A DNA stretch of 59,062 bases from Pseudomonas sp. GM50 (GTDB lineage: Bacteria > Pseudomonadota > Gammaproteobacteria > Pseudomonadales > Pseudomonadaceae): NCBI RefSeq assembly GCF_000282375.1, contig NZ_AKJK01000066.1:1-59062 (forward strand), written 5' to 3'. The translations under genes and the position numbers were made by a program. Positions 24,953 through 33,323 of the stretch are shown piece after piece (the first letter of the stretch is position 1; each line of letters starts with the position of its first letter). The notes below the pieces were generated by a model that saw only the letters and a list, made by a program, of their open reading frames with translations, was not told the origin of the DNA and made no database searches.

Positions 24953-26470
24953 TCAGCTTACGGCCAGCGGCTCTTTGTGCTGATCCACCAGTTGTTGGCG
25001 GTCGATCTTTCCATGCAGTGTCACGGGGAAGGTCTGACAAAAAAACATGGATTTGGGGATCATGTAAGCCGGTAACTGTTCTGCCAGGAACTGGCGCAGT
25101 GCGGCGCGGTGGGTTGCACTGTCCTCGCGCAATTGAATAAAAAGTTGCAGGTCGATGACCTTGCCTTCTTCCTTGATCGGCACCGCGCAACACTGGGTGA
25201 CCCCCACATAGCGGCACACACTGCTTTCAATTTCGGCGAGCTCGATACGGTTGCCGTTCAGTTTCAGTTGGCCGTCATCCCGGCCGTGGATAAACAGGGA
25301 TTGTTCTTCATCCACAAACCCCCGGTCACCGCTGGCGTAGTAACGTCCGAACTCGTCATGGCTGAATGCACTGTTACGCGGGTCGTCCTCAGGCAGGTAG
25401 CCCAGCGCGACTTGCGGGCCGTACAAAAGCACCTCGCCTATTTCGCCTGGCGGCAGACTTTGACCATCGGCATCCACGATCCTGACCCCGGTCAACCCGC
25501 AGGCTTTACCAAGGGACAGCAGGCCCGAGATGTGCTCGGGAGGATGGCCAAGCTCGAAGGTATGGGTCATGCCGGTGGTCTCGGTCGGGCCATAACCGTG
25601 CATCACCTCCAGGCCCGGGAAGCGCGCCTGCAACTGGGTCACCAACCCCAGCGAGGCGCGCTCGCCGGCCATAAAGAACCGCTTCAGATCCGCAAACTGC
25701 TCCCCGCTGAACAAGGGGTCCTTCAACATCAAATCGACAAAGCTCGGCGTGGAAAACCAACTGGTGACCGGGCTTTGCGGATAGCGCGACATCAGGCGGA
25801 TATTTTGCCGCGGCAGCATGTTGTGGCGGTGATCCAGCATCAGCAAGGCTCTGCCTTCGCACAGCACCGGGAAAAGATCCAGCAAGCCCATGTCGAAGGA
25901 GAAGCAGGCATGGCTCACGTGGCATCCGTGTGCGATACCGTCGCGGATCATCGGGCTGTACCAGGTCGAGAATGCGGCGAAGTTCTCATAGCTGACGACG
26001 ACGCCCTTCGGTTCACCGGTACTGCCCGAAGTGGGGAGAATATAAAAGGCTGGCTGGGTCAATTCAGGTTCGAGTGGCAGTGATGCCGGGTCGCCATTTT
26101 CCAGGGTCGATGTCACCCATTGTGGCCAGCGGTCCAGACCCTCCAGCTTCTGTGGCGTCGCCGTGAGGATCAGCTCGGCTCGGGTCAGCTTGGCAATCTT
26201 TTCAATCCGCGGGACGGGGTTGGACTGGTCGGCAAAGCTAAAGCAGCAACCCTGGCTGATACACGCCAGCATGGCTGCCACGGCATCCAGTTGCTTATGG
26301 CCGTGAACCAGCACGTTACGGCCTGCCCACGGCGCGAGCACCTGGGCAATCGCGGCGGTGCGCACGCCAAGTTCGGCAAAGCTGTAGGTGCCCTGCTCGT
26401 TGATCAAGGCGGTCGCAGTGCTCTGATATTTCAGCCGCTCAAACAGCGGTTTGATTTGCGATGAAAACAT
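24953..26470 (-). CDS. Stand-alone adenylation enzyme, DltA-like
   Basis: A 505-residue amino-acid-type adenylate-forming enzyme. The phosphate loop is PTSGSTGEPKG (A3), the specificity-region motif is FSFDMGLLDLF with the Asp that usually contacts an amino group, then GYGPTETTG (A5), YASGDRG (A7) and LHGKIDRQQL with the A10 Lys. The start at 26470, with GGAG nine bases upstream, lies 32 bases inside the previous ligase gene. It would activate an amino acid with ATP and pass it to one of the carrier proteins. The substrate cannot be read with confidence from the sequence. Confidence 0.88.
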   Translation of the reverse strand: MFSSQIKPLFERLKYQSTATALINEQGTYSFAELGVRTAAIAQVLAPWAGRNVLVHGHKQLDAVAAMLACISQGCCFSFADQSNPVPRIEKIAKLTRAELILTATPQKLEGLDRWPQWVTSTLENGDPASLPLEPELTQPAFYILPTSGSTGEPKGVVVSYENFAAFSTWYSPMIRDGIAHGCHVSHACFSFDMGLLDLFPVLCEGRALLMLDHRHNMLPRQNIRLMSRYPQSPVTSWFSTPSFVDLMLKDPLFSGEQFADLKRFFMAGERASLGLVTQLQARFPGLEVMHGYGPTETTGMTHTFELGHPPEHISGLLSLGKACGLTGVRIVDADGQSLPPGEIGEVLLYGPQVALGYLPEDDPRNSAFSHDEFGRYYASGDRGFVDEEQSLFIHGRDDGQLKLNGNRIELAEIESSVCRYVGVTQCCAVPIKEEGKVIDLQLFIQLREDSATHRAALRQFLAEQLPAYMIPKSMFFCQTFPVTLHGKIDRQQLVDQHKEPLAVS

Positions 26471-27992
26471 ATTTTTCTCCGTTGTCCAAAGCCAGTTGGC
26501 GGGCAGCTGAACGATCCAGTTTGCCGTTGTGATTGAGTACGGTGCGGGGGGTGCTGTACCAGTAACGCGGGATTGCCCACGGGGGGAAATGGGCTTGCAT
26601 GGCGTGGCCAAGTTGTGACAGTTCGCAGGTTGCATTGAGGATCACGCAGGCCTGGATCGCCTCGGCGTTGCCCTTGCGCCAATACGGCTCTACCACCACA
26701 TCGGCGACCAGGTTGCGGTCGCGCAGGAAGCGTTCGATTTCATGCAGGTCAATACGGTGTCCCTGTATTTTGACCTCGCCATCTTCACGCCCCAGGAAGT
26801 AATACCAGGTGCCATCAAACAGGCCGATATCACCGGTGGCGTAAGTGGCTTGCCCATCCTGCCGGCTGAAACTGGCCTGACGCGCAGGTGCAGCATTGAG
26901 ATAGCCAGGGCCGACACATTCGCCACTGATCAACAGTTGCCCCCGGCCCGAAGCGTCCACGGGTTGGGAGAGGTGCAGTGCCGCGCCCGGTCTGGCGCGG
27001 CCGATCGGCAGGGGCAATGACGAAGCCACCATGTCCGAGGTAATCAACACTTGTGAAGCCGCCACGGTACATTCGGTGGGGCCGTACGTATTGATCACCT
27101 CACAGCCTGGAAAACGCGCCCACAACTGGGTGACGATCTCTTTGGGCAACGTCTCGCCGCAGAAAATAAACCGGCGTAACTGCGCCAGTGTTTGCATATT
27201 GAAGGTCGGGTCCAGCAAGTACAGACGCGTCATCGATGGCGTCGATACCCAGCAGGTCAGCGCCATGTGTGCATGCTGGGCAATCATCTTGCGGGTGTTG
27301 ATCAAGTCTCGATGGTCGAGCACGGACAGTGGTTGCAGAAACTGCCAGGCGAGCCAGATTTCAAACAGGGAGACATCGAAGCAATACCGCACATTTCCCG
27401 TGATAGCCCCATCAAGTGGAAAGTCGCTGCGTATCCAGGCCACGAAATCGACCAGATTGGACAGACTGATCTGAATGCCCTTGGGTTCCCCGGTAGTCCC
27501 GGAGGAAAACATGATGTAGGCCAGCGGGGTGTCGGTCGCGTTGTCGAACCGCCTGCGGGTGCCGTCCAGTAAATGCCGCAGCGCAGCAGGGTCATGGTGC
27601 TGCCAGGGCAAGGCGGCGAGGGCAATCACCTTGCCATTGGCGGCGCACAGGGGGAGGGCGTCGGTGTTCAGGATCAAGCTTGCCCCGACCGTACGGGCAA
27701 TCCGTTCCAGCCGCTCGGGAGCGTTGTCTGACTCCACCGGCACAATCGGACAACCACACAGCAGGCAGGCCCACCAGGCCGCCAGAAAATCGAAGGACTT
27801 GTGGCCATAAACCAATACCGGCGCCAGAGGCGTCTCGCTTCGAGGCTGCTGGCGGACTATTTCAATGGCGATATCCTGCGCGCGCTGAGCAAGCGCCGCA
27901 TAGCTGTACGTCAGTGAGTGGTGGCACCAGGCAGTATGCGATTGATCCTCAAAGCGCATAAACACCGTTATGAGCTCAGACCAGGCGTCCAT
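26439..27992 (-). CDS. Stand-alone adenylation enzyme, DltA-like, second copy
   Basis: A 517-residue enzyme with FSSGTTGEPKG (A3), YCFDVSLFEIWLAW carrying the amino-group Asp, NTYGPTECTVA (A5), YATGDIG (A7) and LNHNGKLDRSA (A10 Lys). Its ATG directly follows the carrier protein stop (TAAATG), which makes that carrier its likely partner. It is a relative of the next ligase (24953-26470), so two amino acids, or one activated for two carriers, are probable. Substrate unknown. Confidence 0.88.
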   Translation of the reverse strand: MDAWSELITVFMRFEDQSHTAWCHHSLTYSYAALAQRAQDIAIEIVRQQPRSETPLAPVLVYGHKSFDFLAAWWACLLCGCPIVPVESDNAPERLERIARTVGASLILNTDALPLCAANGKVIALAALPWQHHDPAALRHLLDGTRRRFDNATDTPLAYIMFSSGTTGEPKGIQISLSNLVDFVAWIRSDFPLDGAITGNVRYCFDVSLFEIWLAWQFLQPLSVLDHRDLINTRKMIAQHAHMALTCWVSTPSMTRLYLLDPTFNMQTLAQLRRFIFCGETLPKEIVTQLWARFPGCEVINTYGPTECTVAASQVLITSDMVASSLPLPIGRARPGAALHLSQPVDASGRGQLLISGECVGPGYLNAAPARQASFSRQDGQATYATGDIGLFDGTWYYFLGREDGEVKIQGHRIDLHEIERFLRDRNLVADVVVEPYWRKGNAEAIQACVILNATCELSQLGHAMQAHFPPWAIPRYWYSTPRTVLNHNGKLDRSAARQLALDNGEKYVFIANQTAV

Positions 27993-28247
27993 TTATGCCG
28001 CCCGGCTGGCGAGTTGGAGTTCAATGAAGTTCGACAGGCTGCCCACGGTTTCGAAGTGCTGGAATTCCAGCGTGGCAGGGTCGAGGACCAGGTCCTCGAT
28101 GCGCTCCTCAAGGTACATGATGAGTTCGATATACAAACCGCTTTCAAATCCCAAGTCGCGCTCCAGGTGAGTCCGGGCACTCAGTTCCGAGAGGTTTGAC
28201 GTTTCCAGAACCAGCCCGATGGCTTCAATGATGGTTGGCGTATACAT
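27993..28247 (-). CDS. Carrier protein with ESG attachment motif
   Basis: An 84-residue carrier protein. The attachment serine is expected at S36 in LERDLGFESGLYIELI; the usual DSL is ESG here, an uncommon form. The rest is acidic and helical with a closing FIELQL helix. GGGAG precedes the start, which lies 23 bases inside the end of the upstream ligase gene; the stop abuts the downstream ligase start. The gene sits between two ligases, each a possible loading enzyme. Confidence 0.82.
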   Translation of the reverse strand: MYTPTIIEAIGLVLETSNLSELSARTHLERDLGFESGLYIELIMYLEERIEDLVLDPATLEFQHFETVGSLSNFIELQLASRAA

Positions 28248-29835
28248 GTTGGCTCCCTGTTTGTTGTGTGCACCCGACGTTCAGGTTGTTTTCCCGGCGC
28301 GGCAGAAGGCCGGATAGCTGGCCGCGGTCAACTTTCCCGTTGTTGTTTTTGGGCAAAGCTTCACTGAAGTAATAGCGGTGGGGCCGTTTATAGGCTTCGA
28401 GATGGGTCTGGCAAAAGGCTTTGAGCAGCGCGGTGTCCAGCGGAGCAACGCATTCGATACAGGCCACGATTTCATCGCCGTAAACAGGGTGGGCGACACC
28501 GATCACCGCGACCTGCAGCACCCCCGGCATGCGCTTGAGTACGCCCTCGACTTCCCTGGGGGCGACTTTTTCGCCATTGGTTTTCAGAATGTCATCGTTG
28601 CGCGACAGGAAATAAAGCAAGCCCTGCTCATCCAGCCGGCACACGTCGCCGGTATAAAGGACCGATTCGCCGGGCAAGGGGCCTGGCCGCAGCTTCTTCG
28701 CGGTCTGCTCAGGGTTGCGCCAGTAGCCGCGCATCACGGTTGCGCCACGGATCACCAGCTCACCGGTCGCATTGCTGCGGTGCTCCACGCCGTCATCGTC
28801 CACTACCCATAGTTCGGTATTCGGGATGGCGTAGCCCACGCTGTCTTTATGCTGGGCCAGCAACGCGGGGGGCAGCCAGGTACAGCGATGGCACTCGGTC
28901 AGCCCGTACATGGAAAAAATCTCGGCTTGCGGGAAGAGCGAGGTCAGCAGATCGATATCGCTGGGGTGCAGGGCCGCCGCGGTGTTGGTGATTTTGCGCA
29001 GGGAGGAGAAGTCATAGCGTTTGGCCAATGGTGCAATGATCGCCAGCAGCGTGGGAACAATCGGCAGGACGGTGGCTTTGTGCTTGACCAGCTGTTTAAG
29101 GGCAAAGAGCGGACGGCTGAAATCCTTTTCGATAATCAGCGTTGCGCCCACCTTGGCGGCCATAATCGCTTGATACAGCCCGTAGTCGAAGCTCATGGGG
29201 ATCGTGCAGAATATCCGGTCGCTGGCCGCCAATTGCAAATAGGTAGCGACAGAGTCCGCCGCGCTCAGCATATTGCGCTGGGTCAACATCACCCCTTTGG
29301 GATCACCCGTAGAACCCGAGGTGTAGATCAGGCAGGCCAGGTCAATATCCAGCGCATCTCGAACAGGCAACGGTATGGTCGGTGCAAGTGCCGCTATTTG
29401 TTGCAGGGACAGCAGTGGCGAATCGCTCTCTTGCGCGCCGGGCGCTTGATCAAACAGCACCTGCAGGTCAGGGTTGCCGGGTGCCGCTGCCAGCGCAGCG
29501 GCCTGCCCGGCCTGGGCGATCAATAGGTGTGACGCTGCGTTGTCGAGTAACCAGCCGACCCGTGCCAGCGGTGTATCCGGATTCACCGGGACAAACACGG
29601 CCTGCAAATATTGCACAGCCCAGAAGCAGACGACGAAATCCACTCCATTGGGCAGCCATACCAATACCCTGTCGCCGCGTTCAACCTGCTGCTGACGCAA
29701 GTAGGCGGCGGTATTGATCACGCGTTGATGGAGTGCGGCCCAGGTCACTGCATGCTCACCCTCGATCAACGCCGTTTTCTCAGGGAACTGGTGTGCAGCC
29801 AGCACCAGCCATTGGGTCAAATGGGTTGTGCTCAT
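28225..29835 (-). CDS. AMP-forming ligase, PltF/exosortase-associated type
   Basis: A 536-residue class I adenylate-forming enzyme with YTSGSTGDPKGV (A3), MSFDYGLYQA, MYGLTECHR (A5), YTGDVCRL (A7) and NNNGKVDRGQL (A10 Lys). The SFDYGL pattern is typical of ligases that load proline or similar amino acids on carrier proteins and of the ligases found with a decarboxylase and carrier protein in exosortase-A gene sets. It differs from the two DltA-like ligases encoded downstream. It overlaps the KAS III-like gene by four bases and the carrier gene by 23. Confidence 0.87.
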   Translation of the reverse strand: MSTTHLTQWLVLAAHQFPEKTALIEGEHAVTWAALHQRVINTAAYLRQQQVERGDRVLVWLPNGVDFVVCFWAVQYLQAVFVPVNPDTPLARVGWLLDNAASHLLIAQAGQAAALAAAPGNPDLQVLFDQAPGAQESDSPLLSLQQIAALAPTIPLPVRDALDIDLACLIYTSGSTGDPKGVMLTQRNMLSAADSVATYLQLAASDRIFCTIPMSFDYGLYQAIMAAKVGATLIIEKDFSRPLFALKQLVKHKATVLPIVPTLLAIIAPLAKRYDFSSLRKITNTAAALHPSDIDLLTSLFPQAEIFSMYGLTECHRCTWLPPALLAQHKDSVGYAIPNTELWVVDDDGVEHRSNATGELVIRGATVMRGYWRNPEQTAKKLRPGPLPGESVLYTGDVCRLDEQGLLYFLSRNDDILKTNGEKVAPREVEGVLKRMPGVLQVAVIGVAHPVYGDEIVACIECVAPLDTALLKAFCQTHLEAYKRPHRYYFSEALPKNNNGKVDRGQLSGLLPRRENNLNVGCTQQTGSQHVYANHH

Positions 29836-30809
29836 GTCTCATCCTCATTATTCAATTCAAGAACCATGGCTGCAAAAGTGCCCGCGATGCCGGACGCCAC
29901 GGCCAGAATGGGGTGAACGGCGATAGCGTTATCGCGGTGCGCCAGCAGGCTTTTCAGGTTGAGGAACGCATCACTGCAAAAGCAATGTCCCAGTTGGTAG
30001 AGATGACGACGGTAGATGATGTCCCGGGAAAAACCTGCGCCGTCGGCAATCCTGTCGAAGGTGGGCGGGCTGATGTGGTACGGGATCAGCGTACGCAGCT
30101 CTTGAGGGCGCCGTTCTGCGTGCTGCAGCGCGGTGTGCACGGTCTCAAGCATGGTGGGGATAAAGGCGTGATCGTAGGCGTTTTCACTTTCGCGATCCGT
30201 GGCACGCGTACGTGTGCCGTAGGCAGCCAATTGCTGGACGTGCACGGCGCTCACGCGCAAGGCGCCGGGCGAGGGATTTACGCTGAGCAAGGTTGCGCAA
30301 AATGCTTCGCCGAAATAGCCATTTTGATCGACGTATTGCACGGTTTCGTGGAAGCATTTTTCCCCGGTGATCAATAAGCCACAGACGTTATCCTGCCTGG
30401 CATGAGCCGCAGTGAGTTTAGCGTTGAGAAATTTCAGCCCGACCAGCGCCGATGCACACGACGCCTGGGAAACAGAGAAAAACTCAATCTCCGGGCGACC
30501 CAGGAATGTACGCAAGTCGCTGGCCAGGACGGGGACCAGGTCAAAAGGACTGGGGCAATTCAGAGAGTGCGCCCAGGCCACATAGCCAATGCGCCCAAAC
30601 AGTACCGGGTCACACTCGGCCTTGAGCTGTTGCAACAGCCGCATGATCAGGCCAGGCAACGCCTCCCGTTCAAACAGGCTGGCCGACTCCATCCGATGAA
30701 AGCGGCCAAAGATCTTGGTGTTGCGCTGACCCCAGGCATATTTTTCCGCCAGGGCGGGCAGGGCGGTGAGGTTAGCGGCGACCAGGCTGGTAATCGTATG
30801 GATATACAT
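29832..30809 (-). CDS. KAS III-fold protein with Cys but displaced His
   Basis: A 325-residue FabH-fold protein. The nucleophile is present (VSQASCASALVGL, C118), but the active-site His position is Tyr with His one residue later (LIPYHISPPTF, Y244/H245), and the Asn position is His (LGHCFCSD, H275). The ATG at 30809 lies one base after the stop of its Cys-less neighbour at 30811. As with 18074/19018 the pair recalls PqsC/PqsB. The shifted His may still reach the active site or may mark a change to transferase chemistry; this cannot be settled from sequence alone. Confidence 0.82.
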   Translation of the reverse strand: MYIHTITSLVAANLTALPALAEKYAWGQRNTKIFGRFHRMESASLFEREALPGLIMRLLQQLKAECDPVLFGRIGYVAWAHSLNCPSPFDLVPVLASDLRTFLGRPEIEFFSVSQASCASALVGLKFLNAKLTAAHARQDNVCGLLITGEKCFHETVQYVDQNGYFGEAFCATLLSVNPSPGALRVSAVHVQQLAAYGTRTRATDRESENAYDHAFIPTMLETVHTALQHAERRPQELRTLIPYHISPPTFDRIADGAGFSRDIIYRRHLYQLGHCFCSDAFLNLKSLLAHRDNAIAVHPILAVASGIAGTFAAMVLELNNEDET

Positions 30810-30810
30810 C

Positions 30811-31719
30811 TCAAGCCCCCGCCACAAAGCCCGCGCAGCTCAGGGAGTTACCCTCCGGCAGCATCAGCAGGATACGGTGGTTGTTCGGCGCGAGTTGTTC
30901 CAGTCGGGCCCAGGGGGCGCAGGAGAGTAACGCCTCATCCCAGCTCTCGATGCGATGGGTTGCCAGCGGCCCATGCTCGCGCAACTGTCTGGCAAAACCC
31001 GGCGTGGTCAGGATCAGCAGGGGCAGTCGTTCTTCCTCGGACGTGAACATATCCAACGTAACGAGGAGGGCATCCAGTGCCTGGTGCGTGGCCGGGAAAG
31101 GGACTTTTCGATAGTGTTTAAACGCGATGTTTCCGGGTTGGCCGCCGGTCTGTTCGACTGGCAGGCTGTGCAACATCACGACGCAGGCGCTGGCCGCGGG
31201 ATTGAAACGGGCCAGGCTGGGGCTGTCATACATGATGGCATCCTGGTCGGCGATCAGCAGCAGGGCCGTTTTCCCACGGCCGCCACGGTCCCTGTCGTCG
31301 AGGTAATCCTCAATGACTTGCAACGCCAGAAACGCACTGCTCAGGCCATGATCGCTGATGGCAATACCAAAGGCGTCGTGGCAACCCGCCTCATGAATAA
31401 TGGCGTTGGTCACCGAGCATCCGACCTCCACGTCCGGCGTCCAGTGGGCGAGTACCAGCAGATCCAGGTCCTTGAGCGGGGCCTGGTTTGCCAGCTCCCC
31501 GACCAACTGTGTCAGCATTGTCCTGAACGTCTGGTTTTGTGCGGCATACCAGCGGTAGGCATGAAGGTCCTGAGCCTGCCCCGTATGGCCATGAGAATGA
31601 AAAAAGCCGTTGACGAAGTCCTTCACTATTTTCAATTGCCCGTCGTCCACGGCAGGCACATCGTTTTGCCTTTCAAACTGGCGCCACAGGATATGAGAAG
31701 TCGCAAACTTCAGAGACAT
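30811..31719 (-). CDS. Cys-less KAS III-like protein, second copy
   Basis: A 302-residue protein related to 19018-19869 (shared LVLAHWTPDVEVGCSVTNAI near residue 88). The nucleophile position is Leu (AISDHGLSSAF, L126), so it is not a condensing enzyme alone. It follows the decarboxylase gene by 10 bases and precedes its probable partner by one base. Keeping two such pairs in one operon suggests two separate acyl-transfer or condensation steps. Confidence 0.8.
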   Translation of the reverse strand: MSLKFATSHILWRQFERQNDVPAVDDGQLKIVKDFVNGFFHSHGHTGQAQDLHAYRWYAAQNQTFRTMLTQLVGELANQAPLKDLDLLVLAHWTPDVEVGCSVTNAIIHEAGCHDAFGIAISDHGLSSAFLALQVIEDYLDDRDRGGRGKTALLLIADQDAIMYDSPSLARFNPAASACVVMLHSLPVEQTGGQPGNIAFKHYRKVPFPATHQALDALLVTLDMFTSEEERLPLLILTTPGFARQLREHGPLATHRIESWDEALLSCAPWARLEQLAPNNHRILLMLPEGNSLSCAGFVAGA

Positions 31720-31729
31720 GGCGATTCCT

Positions 31730-33037
31730 TCAGGCGTTGGCCAAAGACAAGCGCTGGCACACCTGGGGGGCCAGCAGGGTGTCTACGCTATCTGCCGTGC
31801 GGATCAGATAAGCCTGGTCATTTTCCACCAGCACTTCTGCCGGGTGACCGAAGCTTAAAAAGCCCACTGGCGATGCACTGGCACCATAGGCACCGGAATG
31901 CCCGATACCGATCAGATCCCCCGAACGAAGCTCGGCGAGCATGATGTTTTCGCCCAGCAAGTCAGTGGGCGTACACAGGGGGCCGGTCACTTGATAGCGA
32001 TGTTGATCGCTGTGCCGGGATGGGCCAAGACGCGCCATCGGGAAATTTCGACGGATCAAGGAGTTGATGCCAGCGGCACTGCCGTGGCAGTTGGCACCGC
32101 CGTCACACACGGCAAACCACTCATCCCGGGACGGTTTGAGGTAGTTGACCCGCGTGACAAATATGCCAGCCCGCGCAATCAGGAAACGGCCCAGCTCAAT
32201 AACGATCTTGCAGCGTGGAAAACACCGACGATAGTCGTTTACCACGGGCATCAGTGCCTGTCCCAAGGCGGCCAGGTCGAGTGCTTTTTCCTTGTCGAAA
32301 TAGCGCACGCCAAAGCCACCGCCGACATCCACAAAGTCGAAGTCCATGTCATAGGTCTGCTGGAGCGTGGCGGCCAGTGTCAGGATGTTTTGCGTATTGT
32401 TGGCCAGGGCCTGCCAGTCAAGAATTCGGGTGCCAAGATAAACATGGATGCCTGCCAGGCGCAGTTGCGCAAGTTGCCCGAGCGTGGCGAATGCCTGTGG
32501 CAGCAATTGTTCATCAATACCAAATTGCCGGGGCTTGCCGCTCATCACTAACTTGGCTTTTTCGCCGGTGAAGTCAGGGTTGATGCGCAGGGCAATGCTC
32601 TGGGTTATTCCCAGGCCAGCGGCAATATCATTGAGTAGAACCATTTCTTCGATGGATTCGACCACCACGGCTTTAATGCCGGCAAGGCAACACTGCGTCA
32701 GCTCATTAATATGCTTGCCGGGCCCGACGAAAATAATATCGCCCGGCGCCACGCCTTGGCGTAAAGCAATTTCCAACTCCACCAGGGAACAGACTTCGCA
32801 GCCCGTTCCTGCCTGATGTAATAGCGCGACCAGCGTTTTATTCGGGTTGGCCTTGAGGGAGTAGAAATAATCTATGTCCTGGGGAAGCGTGCGCTTAAGT
32901 TCTGCAAAGTCTGTTTTTATCTGTGTGGCACTGTACGCATAAAAAGGCGTGGGCACTTTGTCGGCCAACAACTGATAGGGGATGTCTTCAATTTTGTCGG
33001 TATGGATGTATTGACTATCAGGCGCAAAAGCTGACAT
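31730..33037 (-). CDS. PLP fold-III amino-acid decarboxylase, BtrK/LysA-like
   Basis: A 435-residue alanine-racemase-fold decarboxylase. PLP binds K62 (FYSLKANPNKT); the phosphate loop is VDVGGGFGVRYF near residue 242; the C-terminal domain has GPLCTPTDLL and GHSGAYGASASPVGF. Relatives include diaminopimelate decarboxylase, the exosortase-A-linked decarboxylases, and BtrK, which decarboxylates glutamyl bound to a carrier protein. Here the gene overlaps a carrier protein gene by 20 bases, which favours a carrier-bound substrate. LysA proper is less likely given its place and the altered PVGF end. Product would be a carrier-bound or free amine. Confidence 0.87.
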   Translation of the reverse strand: MSAFAPDSQYIHTDKIEDIPYQLLADKVPTPFYAYSATQIKTDFAELKRTLPQDIDYFYSLKANPNKTLVALLHQAGTGCEVCSLVELEIALRQGVAPGDIIFVGPGKHINELTQCCLAGIKAVVVESIEEMVLLNDIAAGLGITQSIALRINPDFTGEKAKLVMSGKPRQFGIDEQLLPQAFATLGQLAQLRLAGIHVYLGTRILDWQALANNTQNILTLAATLQQTYDMDFDFVDVGGGFGVRYFDKEKALDLAALGQALMPVVNDYRRCFPRCKIVIELGRFLIARAGIFVTRVNYLKPSRDEWFAVCDGGANCHGSAAGINSLIRRNFPMARLGPSRHSDQHRYQVTGPLCTPTDLLGENIMLAELRSGDLIGIGHSGAYGASASPVGFLSFGHPAEVLVENDQAYLIRTADSVDTLLAPQVCQRLSLANA

Positions 33038-33323
33038 GGCTGAATTTTCCGTTTAATAACGATTCGATTTGTTTGATATCTTTAAAGTTGTCGAACAGAT
33101 CGTTATCGAGAATATCGAAGAAACTCTCGGTATTACCTGCGGTGTCGTCGACCCGGTCACCAATTGCTGTGATAAGGCCGACTAGATGTATGGAGTCCAA
33201 CAGCCCCTGCGGGCCGTAGATTTCGGCACCGTGGTCGATGGCCTGTAACTTGTCCTGGGTAACGCCCAAGTTTTCCAGCGAGGAGAGAATAAATGTCCGT
33301 GCCGTTTTTGGCGAAAAGCTCAT
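33018..33323 (-). CDS. Carrier protein, first gene of the right-arm operon
   Basis: A 101-residue carrier protein with attachment serine S44 in GPQGLLDSIHLVGLI. It is longer than the other two (84 and 86) and of the type often found beside amino-acid ligases and fold-III decarboxylases. The start has AAGGGG about ten bases upstream. Its end overlaps the decarboxylase start by 20 bases, so the two are probably translated together and act together. It begins the 19-gene minus-strand run. Confidence 0.85.
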   Translation of the reverse strand: MSFSPKTARTFILSSLENLGVTQDKLQAIDHGAEIYGPQGLLDSIHLVGLITAIGDRVDDTAGNTESFFDILDNDLFDNFKDIKQIESLLNGKFSHVSFCA

